Positions 1 to 6,538 of a DNA stretch of 16,307 nucleotides are shown here, piece by piece. Below the pieces are notes generated by a model. That model saw nothing but the letters and a program-made list of their open reading frames with translations, made no database searches and was not told where the DNA came from. The translations under genes were made by a program, and so were the position numbers. Position 1 is the stretch's first letter; the number at the start of each line of letters is the position of its first letter. Origin of the DNA: CAYILR01 sp964364175 (GTDB lineage Bacteria; Bdellovibrionota; UBA1018); contig CAYILR010000063.1 in the NCBI GenBank assembly GCA_964364175.1, forward strand, positions 1 to 16,307, read 5' to 3'.

Positions 1-33
1 TTCACCGTGGTATTTTGTGGTTCACGGAGATTT

Positions 34-1518
34 CTATGAAAATGTCGTTCGTAAAGCGTAGGTCGTCCGTTCAATCCGGATCATCGGCTCCACATTTTCA
101 ACCGGGGCAAGCTCTTGGAACAACAAAGAAAGTTCAGGCTTGCTCCCAGCTGCAGCCAGACCTGAGTTTTCATTCACTAAGCCCGCGTGGAGCATTAGCG
201 GAGCATAACGGCCATTTTTTGAATCGGCTTCCAAATCACCCTGGATCTCGGCAGAACTCGCAGAATCTTGCGATTGGACGACCTTGGCCAACTCAGAAAA
301 AGAGCGCAAGAGCCAGCTCAGCGCCTGATCCGCGTTGTGAGTTCCAGCAAGACTACTGGTAATGGTGTTTGCGATGATTTGAGCCATAGTGGTTTCGGCG
401 TTGCCCGTGCTTTCAATATCTTTGGAATTCTCACTCTTGTCAAAGGTCATTCGCGCGTCATCCCGAATCCTGAGATCACCATCCAGTAAATGTGCGTAAA
501 TTTTCGCTGTGGTCGAGATGTCCGCATGTCCCAAGAGAACAGAAACTTTTTTAATTCCCCAACCCATGCGGATCTTGTTGCTTCCAAAGCTGTGGCGCAA
601 AGTATGGATATCGATTCGCTTCAATATTCCCGCTCGTTTTGCAGCTCTCTGCAATGGACGCAAGAATGAGTCCGGATAATATCGACTCCCATCGAATTTC
701 GAAAATACATGAAGACCATTTCCCTTGAGCCCAGCAATTGCGGCCATCGCTTCTGTTTCCAAAGGAACAATACGACTTCTCCCGCTTTTACTTTTTCGAA
801 CATGCAAGAGATTTGCGTTTTCGTCGATGTCCGTCCATTTGAGTTCCAGCGCTTCTGTTCTTCGCAGCCCCGTGTGAGCCAAAAAACATGTAAACTCTGC
901 CAGCAAAGGTCTATGAGATTTTTTTGTTTCAACAAAGAGTTTTTCGAGTTCGCCTGGTGTCAGAAAATTGATGTCGCGCGATGGAGCTTGCTTAGGAAAG
1001 CGTTTCGAGAAATCCCGCAATCTTCGAATAGGATTGACTCGATCACCACCAATTTCAGCATAAACATCTCCCATGATTCGCAACAAATGATGGTATTTCT
1101 CAATCGTAGAATGGGCGAGCCCACGTTTTTTGATCGATACATAAAACCTATTGAGATGCTCCGAACTCAGTTCTCCAAATCGCATCTTTCCAAAGTAAGG
1201 CTCAATATCGTTGGTAATTTTTTTATGAACCTCTTTTTTCCAGCGCTCAGTCCCTCCCAAAAACCGGGAGTGATTGTAAAAGCTCTCGATCACCTGAGTC
1301 ATCGTCCAATCGTCCAGGACCTTTTCCTGGCTCGAAGGATCAACTCCCTGCAGGAGACTTTGCCTCACCTGGGCTTCGATGATTCTGGCCTCGTCCTTGG
1401 ATCGCCCGCCAGACAGTGATCGCCATTTGCCCAACTTGGAGTCCTTCCAACGAACCCGCCAAGAAAAACCACCTCCCACGAGTCGCCTTCTAAAAATGTA
1501 AGTTTGAATCGAAACCAT
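34..1518 (-). CDS. int: Tyrosine recombinase (site-specific integrase)
   Basis: A 494-residue integrase expected to integrate and excise the element at the tRNA-Thr site beside it. The catalytic set is complete: R219 (TGLRR), K244 (KSKSGRSR), H305 and R308 (HTLRHSFGS), H331 (LLGHAD) and nucleophile Y341 (AKIYAHL). The N-terminal part (about 1-180) contains an arm-binding-like region and a SAM-like core-binding domain. The reading frame is open up to 1593, but the ATG at 1516-1518 has a GGGAAAG ribosome site and begins 4 bp after the stop of the small HTH gene, so that start is chosen. About 150 residues follow the catalytic tyrosine, a long tail. The last 16-19 residues are encoded antisense to the tRNA-Thr 3' half, and the stop lies just beyond it. 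The recombinase assignment is very secure; the exact start is likely. Confidence 0.95.
   Translation of the reverse strand: MVSIQTYIFRRRLVGGGFSWRVRWKDSKLGKWRSLSGGRSKDEARIIEAQVRQSLLQGVDPSSQEKVLDDWTMTQVIESFYNHSRFLGGTERWKKEVHKKITNDIEPYFGKMRFGELSSEHLNRFYVSIKKRGLAHSTIEKYHHLLRIMGDVYAEIGGDRVNPIRRLRDFSKRFPKQAPSRDINFLTPGELEKLFVETKKSHRPLLAEFTCFLAHTGLRRTEALELKWTDIDENANLLHVRKSKSGRSRIVPLETEAMAAIAGLKGNGLHVFSKFDGSRYYPDSFLRPLQRAAKRAGILKRIDIHTLRHSFGSNKIRMGWGIKKVSVLLGHADISTTAKIYAHLLDGDLRIRDDARMTFDKSENSKDIESTGNAETTMAQIIANTITSSLAGTHNADQALSWLLRSFSELAKVVQSQDSASSAEIQGDLEADSKNGRYAPLMLHAGLVNENSGLAAAGSKPELSLLFQELAPVENVEPMIRIERTTYALRTTFS
48..92 (+). other. 3' half of a tRNA-Thr(CGT) gene; probable attachment-site core
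   Basis: Reading rightward, the segment has an anticodon loop TTCGTAA (48-54, anticodon CGT at 50-52), a 3' anticodon strand AGCGT, a variable loop AGGTC (60-64), a five-pair T-stem (65-69 with 77-81, one G-U) closing a TTCAATC loop, an acceptor strand CATCGGC (82-88), discriminator T89 and CCA (90-92). The 5' anticodon strand expected at 43-47 does not pair, and no D-arm or GCCGATG acceptor strand lies at 1-47, so this is only the 3' half. Tyrosine recombinases commonly use tRNA 3' halves as att cores, and the integrase gene overlaps this one. The tRNA identity is read from the fold and is confident; the att role is inferred. Confidence 0.82.
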
Positions 1519-1522
1519 AGGA

Positions 1523-1747
1523 TTACTTTCCCTGATCCACGGCCAGCCACTTGAAAAACTCACGCTTCGGAAAACGGATCGATTTTCCAACAATCAGTCG
1601 AGGAGGTCTCCGGGTTGGATCAGAACGTCTCGCCCAATTGTAAATGATTTGTGGATCGCAATCCAAGAACTTGGCGATATCTTCGGCGGTCAAAATGGAT
1701 TTTTGTGGAAAAGTTTCGTCAGCGGCTTCTAGCAATGATTGAACCAT
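1523..1747 (-). CDS. Small MerR/excisionase-type helix-turn-helix protein
   Basis: A 74-residue protein with a single winged-helix DNA-binding domain: ILTAEDIAKFLDCDPQIIYNW forms the helix-turn-helix, and VGKSIRFPKREFFKWL the wing and last helix. This is the HTH_17/MerR-like fold used by many recombination directionality factors. It lies directly upstream of the integrase (4 bp gap) and is probably cotranscribed with it, which suggests a role in excision control or in regulating int. Its ribosome site (GGTAGGA) is embedded in a small perfect hairpin at 1758-1771. The DNA-binding family is clear. The excisionase role is inferred from position only; a helix-turn-helix activator of transfer genes is the main alternative. 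Confidence 0.85.
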   Translation of the reverse strand: MVQSLLEAADETFPQKSILTAEDIAKFLDCDPQIIYNWARRSDPTRRPPRLIVGKSIRFPKREFFKWLAVDQGK

Positions 1748-1757
1748 AGAGTGAATT

Positions 1758-1771
1758 CCTACCTTTGTAGG
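1758..1771 (-). promoter_or_regulatory. Hairpin overlapping the ribosome-binding site of the HTH gene
   Basis: CCTAC (1758-1762) and GTAGG (1767-1771) are perfect inverted repeats around a 4-nt loop. On the leftward transcript this folds part of the GGTAGG Shine-Dalgarno sequence of the small HTH/excisionase gene into a stem starting about 10 nt upstream of its ATG. It could dampen translation or be a short protein-binding palindrome. The stem is short, so the function is speculative. Confidence 0.35.
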
Positions 1772-1864
1772 ACTTCTCAGAGCAGTTTTCGTACCAAAAC
1801 ATCGATTTCACAACTCTGTGATTTTATGTGGCTTTCAAAAAACGAGGGCTTTGGTTTTGCGTCC

Positions 1865-1898
1865 AAAGTCCAGAATTCTGGACTTTCGCGTGGACTTT
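1865..1898. promoter_or_regulatory. 22-bp perfect palindrome plus an extra half-site, candidate operator
   Basis: Positions 1865-1886 form a perfect palindrome built on AAAGTCCAGAA and its complement. The half-site TGGACTTT (1879-1886) recurs 12 bp downstream at 1891-1898, and a related GTCCAAAG precedes it at 1861-1868. The cluster is in the 159-bp gap upstream of the HTH/integrase pair and just after the stop of the small gene at 1907. No T-run follows on either strand, so it does not look like an intrinsic terminator. An operator for a dimeric regulator controlling the excision genes is the best guess. Confidence 0.55.
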
Positions 1899-1906
1899 CA
1901 AACTCT

Positions 1907-2158
1907 TTAAGCGTGCGCTTCTATAAAATTTTTCAAATCGAGTTCCAATCCCAGTTTCCCCAGGTCATGGCTGAAATCGAGCAAGATCAGCCCTAACCCA
2001 TAGAGTTCGGAGAGATCGACCGCCGCATTTTCTGAATCTTGGGTAATCAGAGTTCCCAGGGCAGAGAGCTTTTGACTCGTGACGTGAAGCTGACCCGTCG
2101 CTTCGTCCAATACTCTGACGAGTTTGCTTGTGTCGTAAACCGCTTCAGTGGGTTTCAT
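1907..2158 (-). CDS. Small hypothetical protein, helical
   Basis: An 83-residue protein of unrecognised family. The sequence is mostly amphipathic helix, with leucine-rich stretches (SKLVRVLDEATGQLHVTSQK, LYGLGLILLDFSHDLGKLGL). It has no signal peptide, membrane segment or catalytic motif. The ATG is preceded by a good GGAG ribosome site 8 bp upstream, which supports it as a real gene. It is transcribed divergently from the XRE-type regulator at 2233, with an inverted-repeat operator between them, so the two may form a regulatory or accessory pair. A toxin-antitoxin role was considered but nothing in the sequence demonstrates it. Confidence 0.65.
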   Translation of the reverse strand: MKPTEAVYDTSKLVRVLDEATGQLHVTSQKLSALGTLITQDSENAAVDLSELYGLGLILLDFSHDLGKLGLELDLKNFIEAHA

Positions 2159-2187
2159 CTTGCTCTCCAGTTCAGAATTTATTGTCC

Positions 2188-2232
2188 AATAGGCAACTAT
2201 CGATCCTGAAATTACGAATATTGTTGCCTATT
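2188..2232. promoter_or_regulatory. 10-bp inverted repeat in the divergent intergenic region, candidate operator
   Basis: AATAGGCAAC (2188-2197) and GTTGCCTATT (2223-2232) are exact reverse complements separated by 25 bp. The right arm directly abuts the ATG at 2233 of the XRE-type regulator, and the left arm is about 30 bp upstream of the divergent gene ending at 1907. The geometry suits autoregulation of both transcripts by the regulator. No convincing -35/-10 pair could be assigned. Confidence 0.55.
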
Positions 2233-2457
2233 ATGCAACTTAAAAAAGGTTATGATCCCTTGGCCACTCTTCGAAAGCAGATCCCGGAACTCATTCGAGA
2301 GAAGTATCCGTCAATCGAGCGATTTTGTTATGAGGAAGGGTTCCAGAAAAGCACGCTTTCACGACTCATCAGCGGAAAACGAACTGAATTTCAAATTGCG
2401 ACTTTAGTTCGAATAGCGAAAGCACTAGGGAAAAAAATTGTGGTAAAAATAGAATAG
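2233..2457 (+). CDS. XRE-family helix-turn-helix regulator
   Basis: A 74-residue Cro/C1-type DNA-binding protein. The helix-turn-helix runs through SIERFCYEEGFQKSTLSRLI and SGKRTEFQIATLVRIAKALG, and the protein ends in a short beta-like KKIVVKIE tail, as in single-domain phage-type repressors and antitoxin-like regulators. The frame is open from 2128, but the sequence before the ATG at 2233 has no regulator-like content and overlaps the divergent gene. At 2233 there is no Shine-Dalgarno: the preceding bases are the right arm of an inverted repeat. The message may therefore be leaderless, or start at the in-frame TTG codons at 2221 or 2224. It probably regulates its own promoter and the divergent gene. 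Confidence 0.8.
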   Translation: MQLKKGYDPLATLRKQIPELIREKYPSIERFCYEEGFQKSTLSRLISGKRTEFQIATLVRIAKALGKKIVVKIE

Positions 2458-2493
2458 TTAAAAACACAAGTGGCCTCATTACGAGAGATTCTT

Positions 2494-3051
2494 CTATTTA
2501 AAGTTCTGAATTTTTTTTCGAATTAGTTTTAGTATCTCGTCCGCAGGGTCGCCTACTTCAAGTGCGGCGGCGGATTGTGCATATTTCAGGATAGTTCTTC
2601 CTCGATGGTCGCGAGTATTGATGAGCAGACTTGGGGTTATTAGTAGTTTTTTTACCACAGGAAGGCAGAGTCCGCGAGTAGCATACATGAGTGCGGTACG
2701 GCCTTGCTCGTCTTGAAGGTTGACGTCAGCCCCTCTTTGAACTAGATAATCAACAATTTTTGGAAAACAATTCCACGCAGCATACATCAATGCGGAAACG
2801 CCATCGTCGGATTGGTCGTTGACGTCAGCATTTTTTTTATTGAGGGAACTCTTCAAATCCTCTAACCGGTTCTCTCGGGCTGCTATCCGTATTGAAGTAT
2901 TCAGCACTTTGGTCTCATCCAAATTAAAGGAGATGACAGGTGAATATTTGCGATAAAATCGAGGAGGAGGCCCACCTCCGACGTCTGCGCTCCATGAGAA
3001 GAGTAGAAGAAAAATCAAAAATCCTAGCTGATTCGTAGAAGTTGCTCCCAT
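2494..3051 (-). CDS. Exported ankyrin-repeat protein
   Basis: A 185-residue protein with an N-terminal hydrophobic signal segment (LGFLIFLLLFSWSA) and no lipobox cysteine, so it is likely periplasmic or secreted. Residues about 50-160 contain two or three ankyrin repeats, seen in DGVSALMYAAW, LVQRGADVNLQDEQGRTALMYA and INTRDHRGRTILKYA. Ankyrin repeats bind proteins and have no catalytic activity. The start overlaps the end of the MarR gene by 28 bp, making it the last gene of the otsA-otsB-marR-ank operon. The partner is unknown. A role in envelope stress is a guess from the osmoprotectant context. Confidence 0.85.
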   Translation of the reverse strand: MGATSTNQLGFLIFLLLFSWSADVGGGPPPRFYRKYSPVISFNLDETKVLNTSIRIAARENRLEDLKSSLNKKNADVNDQSDDGVSALMYAAWNCFPKIVDYLVQRGADVNLQDEQGRTALMYATRGLCLPVVKKLLITPSLLINTRDHRGRTILKYAQSAAALEVGDPADEILKLIRKKIQNFK

Positions 3052-3443
3052 AGACTTTGGATTTCTTCCGGGCCAGATTTTAGCTCATGGAGTTTTGTTT
3101 GTAGCCAAAGGTCAGCTCTATCAAGAGCGGTTTTTCCTGTTCGAGTCAGCGACAGCATCTTTTTTCTGGAGTCACTGGGGTCTTTCCCCAAATAAATAAG
3201 TTCTTTTTTTTCAAGACGCTTCAGAGCCTGAGTCAGTGTGCTGGGCTGGACGCCCACGGAGTGAGCAAGCGAAAGTGCAGAACTGGCGGGATGATCAATC
3301 AATTGCTTCAAAATCGACCATTGAGTGAGGCTGATGCCGGTCTCAGTTTCGAGTTTTTGTCCCAGATGCTGAATTTGTATCCCTAACTGAAAAACTAGAT
3401 AGAAAGGGTGGCTTTGAGTAGGAATGTTTGGGTAAGTATTCAC
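3024..3443 (-). CDS. MarR-family transcriptional regulator
   Basis: A 139-residue winged-helix protein. The core reads TQWSILKQLIDHPASSALSL, then AHSVGVQPSTLTQALKRLEK (recognition helix) and LIYLGKDPSDSRKKMLSLTR (wing with the DxRxK-like signature), flanked by dimerisation helices. It starts at a GTG codon (3441-3443) that directly follows the otsB stop TAA, with an AGAGGA ribosome site inside the otsB end, so its translation is probably coupled to otsB. As the third gene of the trehalose operon it is a likely autoregulator of otsA-otsB, perhaps responding to a small ligand. The target and ligand are not visible. Confidence 0.9.
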   Translation of the reverse strand: MNTYPNIPTQSHPFYLVFQLGIQIQHLGQKLETETGISLTQWSILKQLIDHPASSALSLAHSVGVQPSTLTQALKRLEKKELIYLGKDPSDSRKKMLSLTRTGKTALDRADLWLQTKLHELKSGPEEIQSLWEQLLRIS

Positions 3444-4211
3444 TTATAATCCTCTTGAATCATGAAATTGAATGATTTTTTGAATAACTGCGTCGATTTC
3501 TTTTTGTTTGTGTATGTAATATTTAGCCTGGGAACGATCCTTTTTTCCAACTCGTACTGTCAGGATCCTTGAATCAAGAAGCCCAAAAATATCTTCATCT
3601 GTGAAGTCGTCCCCAATATAAAATGCAAATTTGGATCCGCTCTGCTCCATTAACCGTTGCAAAGCAATTCCTTTGTGTGGCCCACCCGCAGGAATGACAT
3701 TGAACACCAGTTTACCAAAGAGGATTCTTGGATTTCCATCGAGAAGCGGTATTGTTTCCTGAATTTTGATGCGGGCGAGTTTCCTTTTTCTCGACCGACG
3801 ATAATGGAGCGCGATCGAGTATTCCTTGTCTTCGATCGAAATCCCGAGATCTTGAGCGACTGGATTTAAATGAGCTTCAAGAAATTTCTTCCATCCTTGA
3901 CTTTGACTCCGTAAGTGAGCGATCGGTGTAGCTCCTGGAAGTCCTTCTAAACCATGGTTTCCTATGAGATATCTAACACTTTCAGGGACCCGGGGACTGA
4001 GATCTGCTAAGCCTCTTCCTGAAATCACTGCTGTGGAGACCATTTTGCTGAGCCGAGCGAGAAGGGTTTGTGTACTTTCTTTCATATAGGCGTCGTCAGG
4101 ATTGTCGACAATCGGTGCCAAAGTTCCGTCAAAATCAAAAGCATAAAGCGTCTGAGTAAAACTGAGTGATTCCAAAATTTGAAGACTGCTTTTAGAAATT
4201 AGCTCGTTCAT
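3444..4211 (-). CDS. otsB: Trehalose-6-phosphate phosphatase
   Basis: A 255-residue HAD-superfamily phosphatase that removes phosphate from trehalose-6-phosphate to give trehalose. Motif I is YAFDFDGTLAPI with nucleophile D26 and acid D28. Motif II is VISGRGLADL. The substrate-cap sequence GNHGLEG is present, K180 lies in GGPHKG (motif III), and the metal-binding acids D201, D202 and D205 are in YIGDDFTDEDIF (motif IV). All catalytic residues are intact and the length is typical. It follows otsA by 2 bp and precedes marR with no gap. If the linked OtsA makes a different sugar phosphate, this enzyme would act on that product, but trehalose is the standard reading. Confidence 0.95.
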   Translation of the reverse strand: MNELISKSSLQILESLSFTQTLYAFDFDGTLAPIVDNPDDAYMKESTQTLLARLSKMVSTAVISGRGLADLSPRVPESVRYLIGNHGLEGLPGATPIAHLRSQSQGWKKFLEAHLNPVAQDLGISIEDKEYSIALHYRRSRKRKLARIKIQETIPLLDGNPRILFGKLVFNVIPAGGPHKGIALQRLMEQSGSKFAFYIGDDFTDEDIFGLLDSRILTVRVGKKDRSQAKYYIHKQKEIDAVIQKIIQFHDSRGL

Positions 4212-4213
4212 CC

Positions 4214-6448
4214 CTAAAACCTTCCGTCAAAAAAAACAATAGCGCCTTCTTTGAGGCGGCTGATCAGACGATTCTGCTGTCTAATCCGTGCTGCGTCTAT
4301 GAGCATTTTGCCTGCCCAACGATAGACGTTAAACTCTTGAATCAGCCCTCTCATATTGCGCATTCGATCACGCTGTTCGCTTGAGGACATTGTAAGTGCG
4401 GCCGCAAGGGCTTGAGCGCATTGGTCAATGTTATAAGGGTTGACGATGATGGATTCGGGCAATTCTCGCGATGCTCCCGTAAATTGACTGAGGATGAGAA
4501 CTCCCTGTTCGTCGTCTCGTGCAGAGACAAATTCTTTTGCCACCAAGTTCATTCCATCATGCAGGCTAGTTACCATACAGAGATCTGCACTTCGGAAATA
4601 TTCAAATACTTGTTCGGGTTCATGGTGTTCTACTTTGAGTAGAATGGGTTGGTAACGATTTTTTCCGAACCTTTGGTTGATTTGCTCAGCGAGTGCTCTG
4701 ACATCATTTCCAAAATGTTGATATTCTCGAATCATCGAACGCGAAGGAGCTGCGATTTGAATAAAAGTGAATTTTCCAATGTATTCGGGATAGAGTTCTA
4801 AAAGCCTTTCTACAGCACGGAAGCGTTCGAGGATTCCCTTGGTGTAATCCAATCGATCCACACCGATTCCGATGAGCTGCTCTGGATCCATCTGATGAGT
4901 TTCTCGAATGGATTTTCGACAATCCGAAATCGATTTTTGTGAGCTCATCCAACGCGGTGGCCACTCGATTGAAATAGGATAGGAGTTTACGGCAGTAATT
5001 TTTTTTCCATAGGAAATAGTCGAAGTTTCTCGATCAATTCGGCATTCCAAAAAACGATCGATCGAGTCGATGAAGTTATTGCAGTGAAACCGGGTGTGGA
5101 ATCCCAAAATGCTACTTCCGAGTAACCCTTCCAAAATCTCCTCTCTCCAAGGGCAAATCCCAAAAGCTTCTGGATTGGGCCAAGGGATATGCCAGAAGGT
5201 GATGATCGTCGCTTGCGGAAGCCTTTCGCGGATCATCTTGGGGAGAAGTGCAAAGTGATAATCTTGAACAAGGATGACTGGATCTTCTGTGGCTGCTTCT
5301 TCAATGACGGCGTCCGCGAATTTTTTGTTGACCTCCACATAGCGTTTCCAGTCCTGACTCCGAAACGTGGGTCGGGTGTGAGCGATATGGCACAACGGCC
5401 ACAAACCCTCATTGGAAAATCCATAGTAGTATCCTTCCTCTTCTTCTTTCGTGAGCCAAACGCGCCGAATTTGATAAGAGGGGTGATCGGGAGGAACCTG
5501 GACGTGATTGTTTTTGTCGACGACGTCTCGATCCGCGCTGCCGCTTCCGTGTGCAATCCAAGTTCCTGAGCAAGCCCTCATAATAGGTTCTAGTGCTGTG
5601 ACTAGGCCGCTGGCTGGGACTTGTATTTCGATTTTTCCATCTTTTCGATTGTGAATATAGGGTTCACGATTGGAGACCACCAGGATCTCGTCGCCGGCTA
5701 GTTCGCGATGAAGGAGTTCCTTAAGCGACGATGCGGTCCAGCTGACTTGAAGCTCATCCCGGATTTTGCGATCTCGTTCAAGATCTTTGAGAAGGCCCCG
5801 AAGATCTTTCATGATGGGGCGGAGCTCTGGAGAGGGGGACATGGGTTTTAGGAGTCCTTCTCCTTTAAGCATTGCTCTAATCCCTGAGACCCAGCCTTTC
5901 CAGCTGAGTTGAGCCACGAGCACAGTGATCAGCGAAACGACAATTCCCAAAACAACGAAAAGGTAGAAGACGTACTTTTTTGTGGCGGCACTTCTTCGGC
6001 TCACGAAACTCATGTCATGAACTAGGACGAGTTGTCCAAGTGTCTGCGGAGGTATGCTTTCGTTCTGCAAAGCCTTAGACGAAACATGAACAGGCCCTTT
6101 GGGAAACTCGTGAAGCACTTCTTCTTCTGACGAAATTCGACAAGGAATTGATTCCAAAAAAGTTCCCGTTTTGTAGATGAGTTTTCCGCTCGGGTCGCAA
6201 AATCCAATTGCGTACAATCTTTCGTCTTTAGTGATTCGCTCAAAAAGCGCCAGAGTTCTGACGCGATCCTTTTTTTCGAGGAGAGGAATGAGTCCATCTC
6301 GGATCGTGTTGGCAATCAGCTCAGCACGAATATCCATATCACGCACAAACCATTGGAGCGTCAGTCGATCGACGAGGGGAACGAGCGCGTACGCGATCGT
6401 GGACAGAACGACTACAAGAGGGAGGATGAAGCGAATAGAAAGTCTCAT
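4214..6448 (-). CDS. otsA: Membrane-anchored trehalose-6-phosphate synthase with N-terminal sensor-like domain
   Basis: A 744-residue protein, far longer than typical OtsA (about 470). The GT20 domain occupies about 255-744, with VVSNREPYIH, VQDYHFALLP, FWHIPWP, GFHTRFHCNNF, GVDRLDYTKGILERF and SLHDGMNLVAKEF matching the sugar-nucleotide and acceptor motifs. It should transfer glucose from UDP-glucose (or another NDP-glucose) to glucose-6-phosphate. The N-terminal 250 residues hold TM1 (about 5-25), a presumed periplasmic region (about 26-160), TM2 (about 161-182) and a HAMP-like linker, as in chemosensory proteins. The ATG at 6446-6448 (MRLSIRF) is preferred to the TTG two codons upstream. 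It leads the otsA-otsB-marR-ank operon. The function as a trehalose enzyme is strong; sensing is inferred from architecture. Confidence 0.92.
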   Translation of the reverse strand: MRLSIRFILPLVVVLSTIAYALVPLVDRLTLQWFVRDMDIRAELIANTIRDGLIPLLEKKDRVRTLALFERITKDERLYAIGFCDPSGKLIYKTGTFLESIPCRISSEEEVLHEFPKGPVHVSSKALQNESIPPQTLGQLVLVHDMSFVSRRSAATKKYVFYLFVVLGIVVSLITVLVAQLSWKGWVSGIRAMLKGEGLLKPMSPSPELRPIMKDLRGLLKDLERDRKIRDELQVSWTASSLKELLHRELAGDEILVVSNREPYIHNRKDGKIEIQVPASGLVTALEPIMRACSGTWIAHGSGSADRDVVDKNNHVQVPPDHPSYQIRRVWLTKEEEEGYYYGFSNEGLWPLCHIAHTRPTFRSQDWKRYVEVNKKFADAVIEEAATEDPVILVQDYHFALLPKMIRERLPQATIITFWHIPWPNPEAFGICPWREEILEGLLGSSILGFHTRFHCNNFIDSIDRFLECRIDRETSTISYGKKITAVNSYPISIEWPPRWMSSQKSISDCRKSIRETHQMDPEQLIGIGVDRLDYTKGILERFRAVERLLELYPEYIGKFTFIQIAAPSRSMIREYQHFGNDVRALAEQINQRFGKNRYQPILLKVEHHEPEQVFEYFRSADLCMVTSLHDGMNLVAKEFVSARDDEQGVLILSQFTGASRELPESIIVNPYNIDQCAQALAAALTMSSSEQRDRMRNMRGLIQEFNVYRWAGKMLIDAARIRQQNRLISRLKEGAIVFFDGRF

Positions 6449-6538
6449 TGCCAAATCATAAAATAGTTTGCTAGCATAATAAATGATGTAGTTTTCATTT
6501 GCTTACTTTTTTGTCGAGCAAGAAAGGTAGGACTGTTT
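6449..6538. promoter_or_regulatory. Divergent promoter region between otsA and the GH15 gene
   Basis: These 90 AT-rich bases separate the otsA start from the GH15 start, so promoters in both directions are expected. For otsA, TATTAT on the minus strand (6476-6481) is a possible -10 element without a good -35 partner. For GH15, the ribosome site AAAGGTAGGA lies at 6523-6532. No clear operator for the MarR regulator was found. Confidence 0.4.

Noticed and set aside
5..27. CCGTG/CACGG inverted repeat left of the att core
   Set aside because: A 5-bp arm is too short to claim as an integrase arm site without comparison to the other element end.
709..1419. 236-codon open frame antisense to the integrase
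   Set aside because: It is the shadow of a gene with a full catalytic set on the other strand and has no features of its own.
1865..1886. Terminator after the small gene ending at 1907
   Set aside because: The palindrome has no loop-and-T-tract arrangement on the transcript strand and is accompanied by extra half-sites, which fits an operator better.
1907..2457. Toxin-antitoxin pair formed by the 83-residue protein and the XRE regulator
   Set aside because: The genes are divergent rather than in one operon and the 83-residue protein has no toxin motif.
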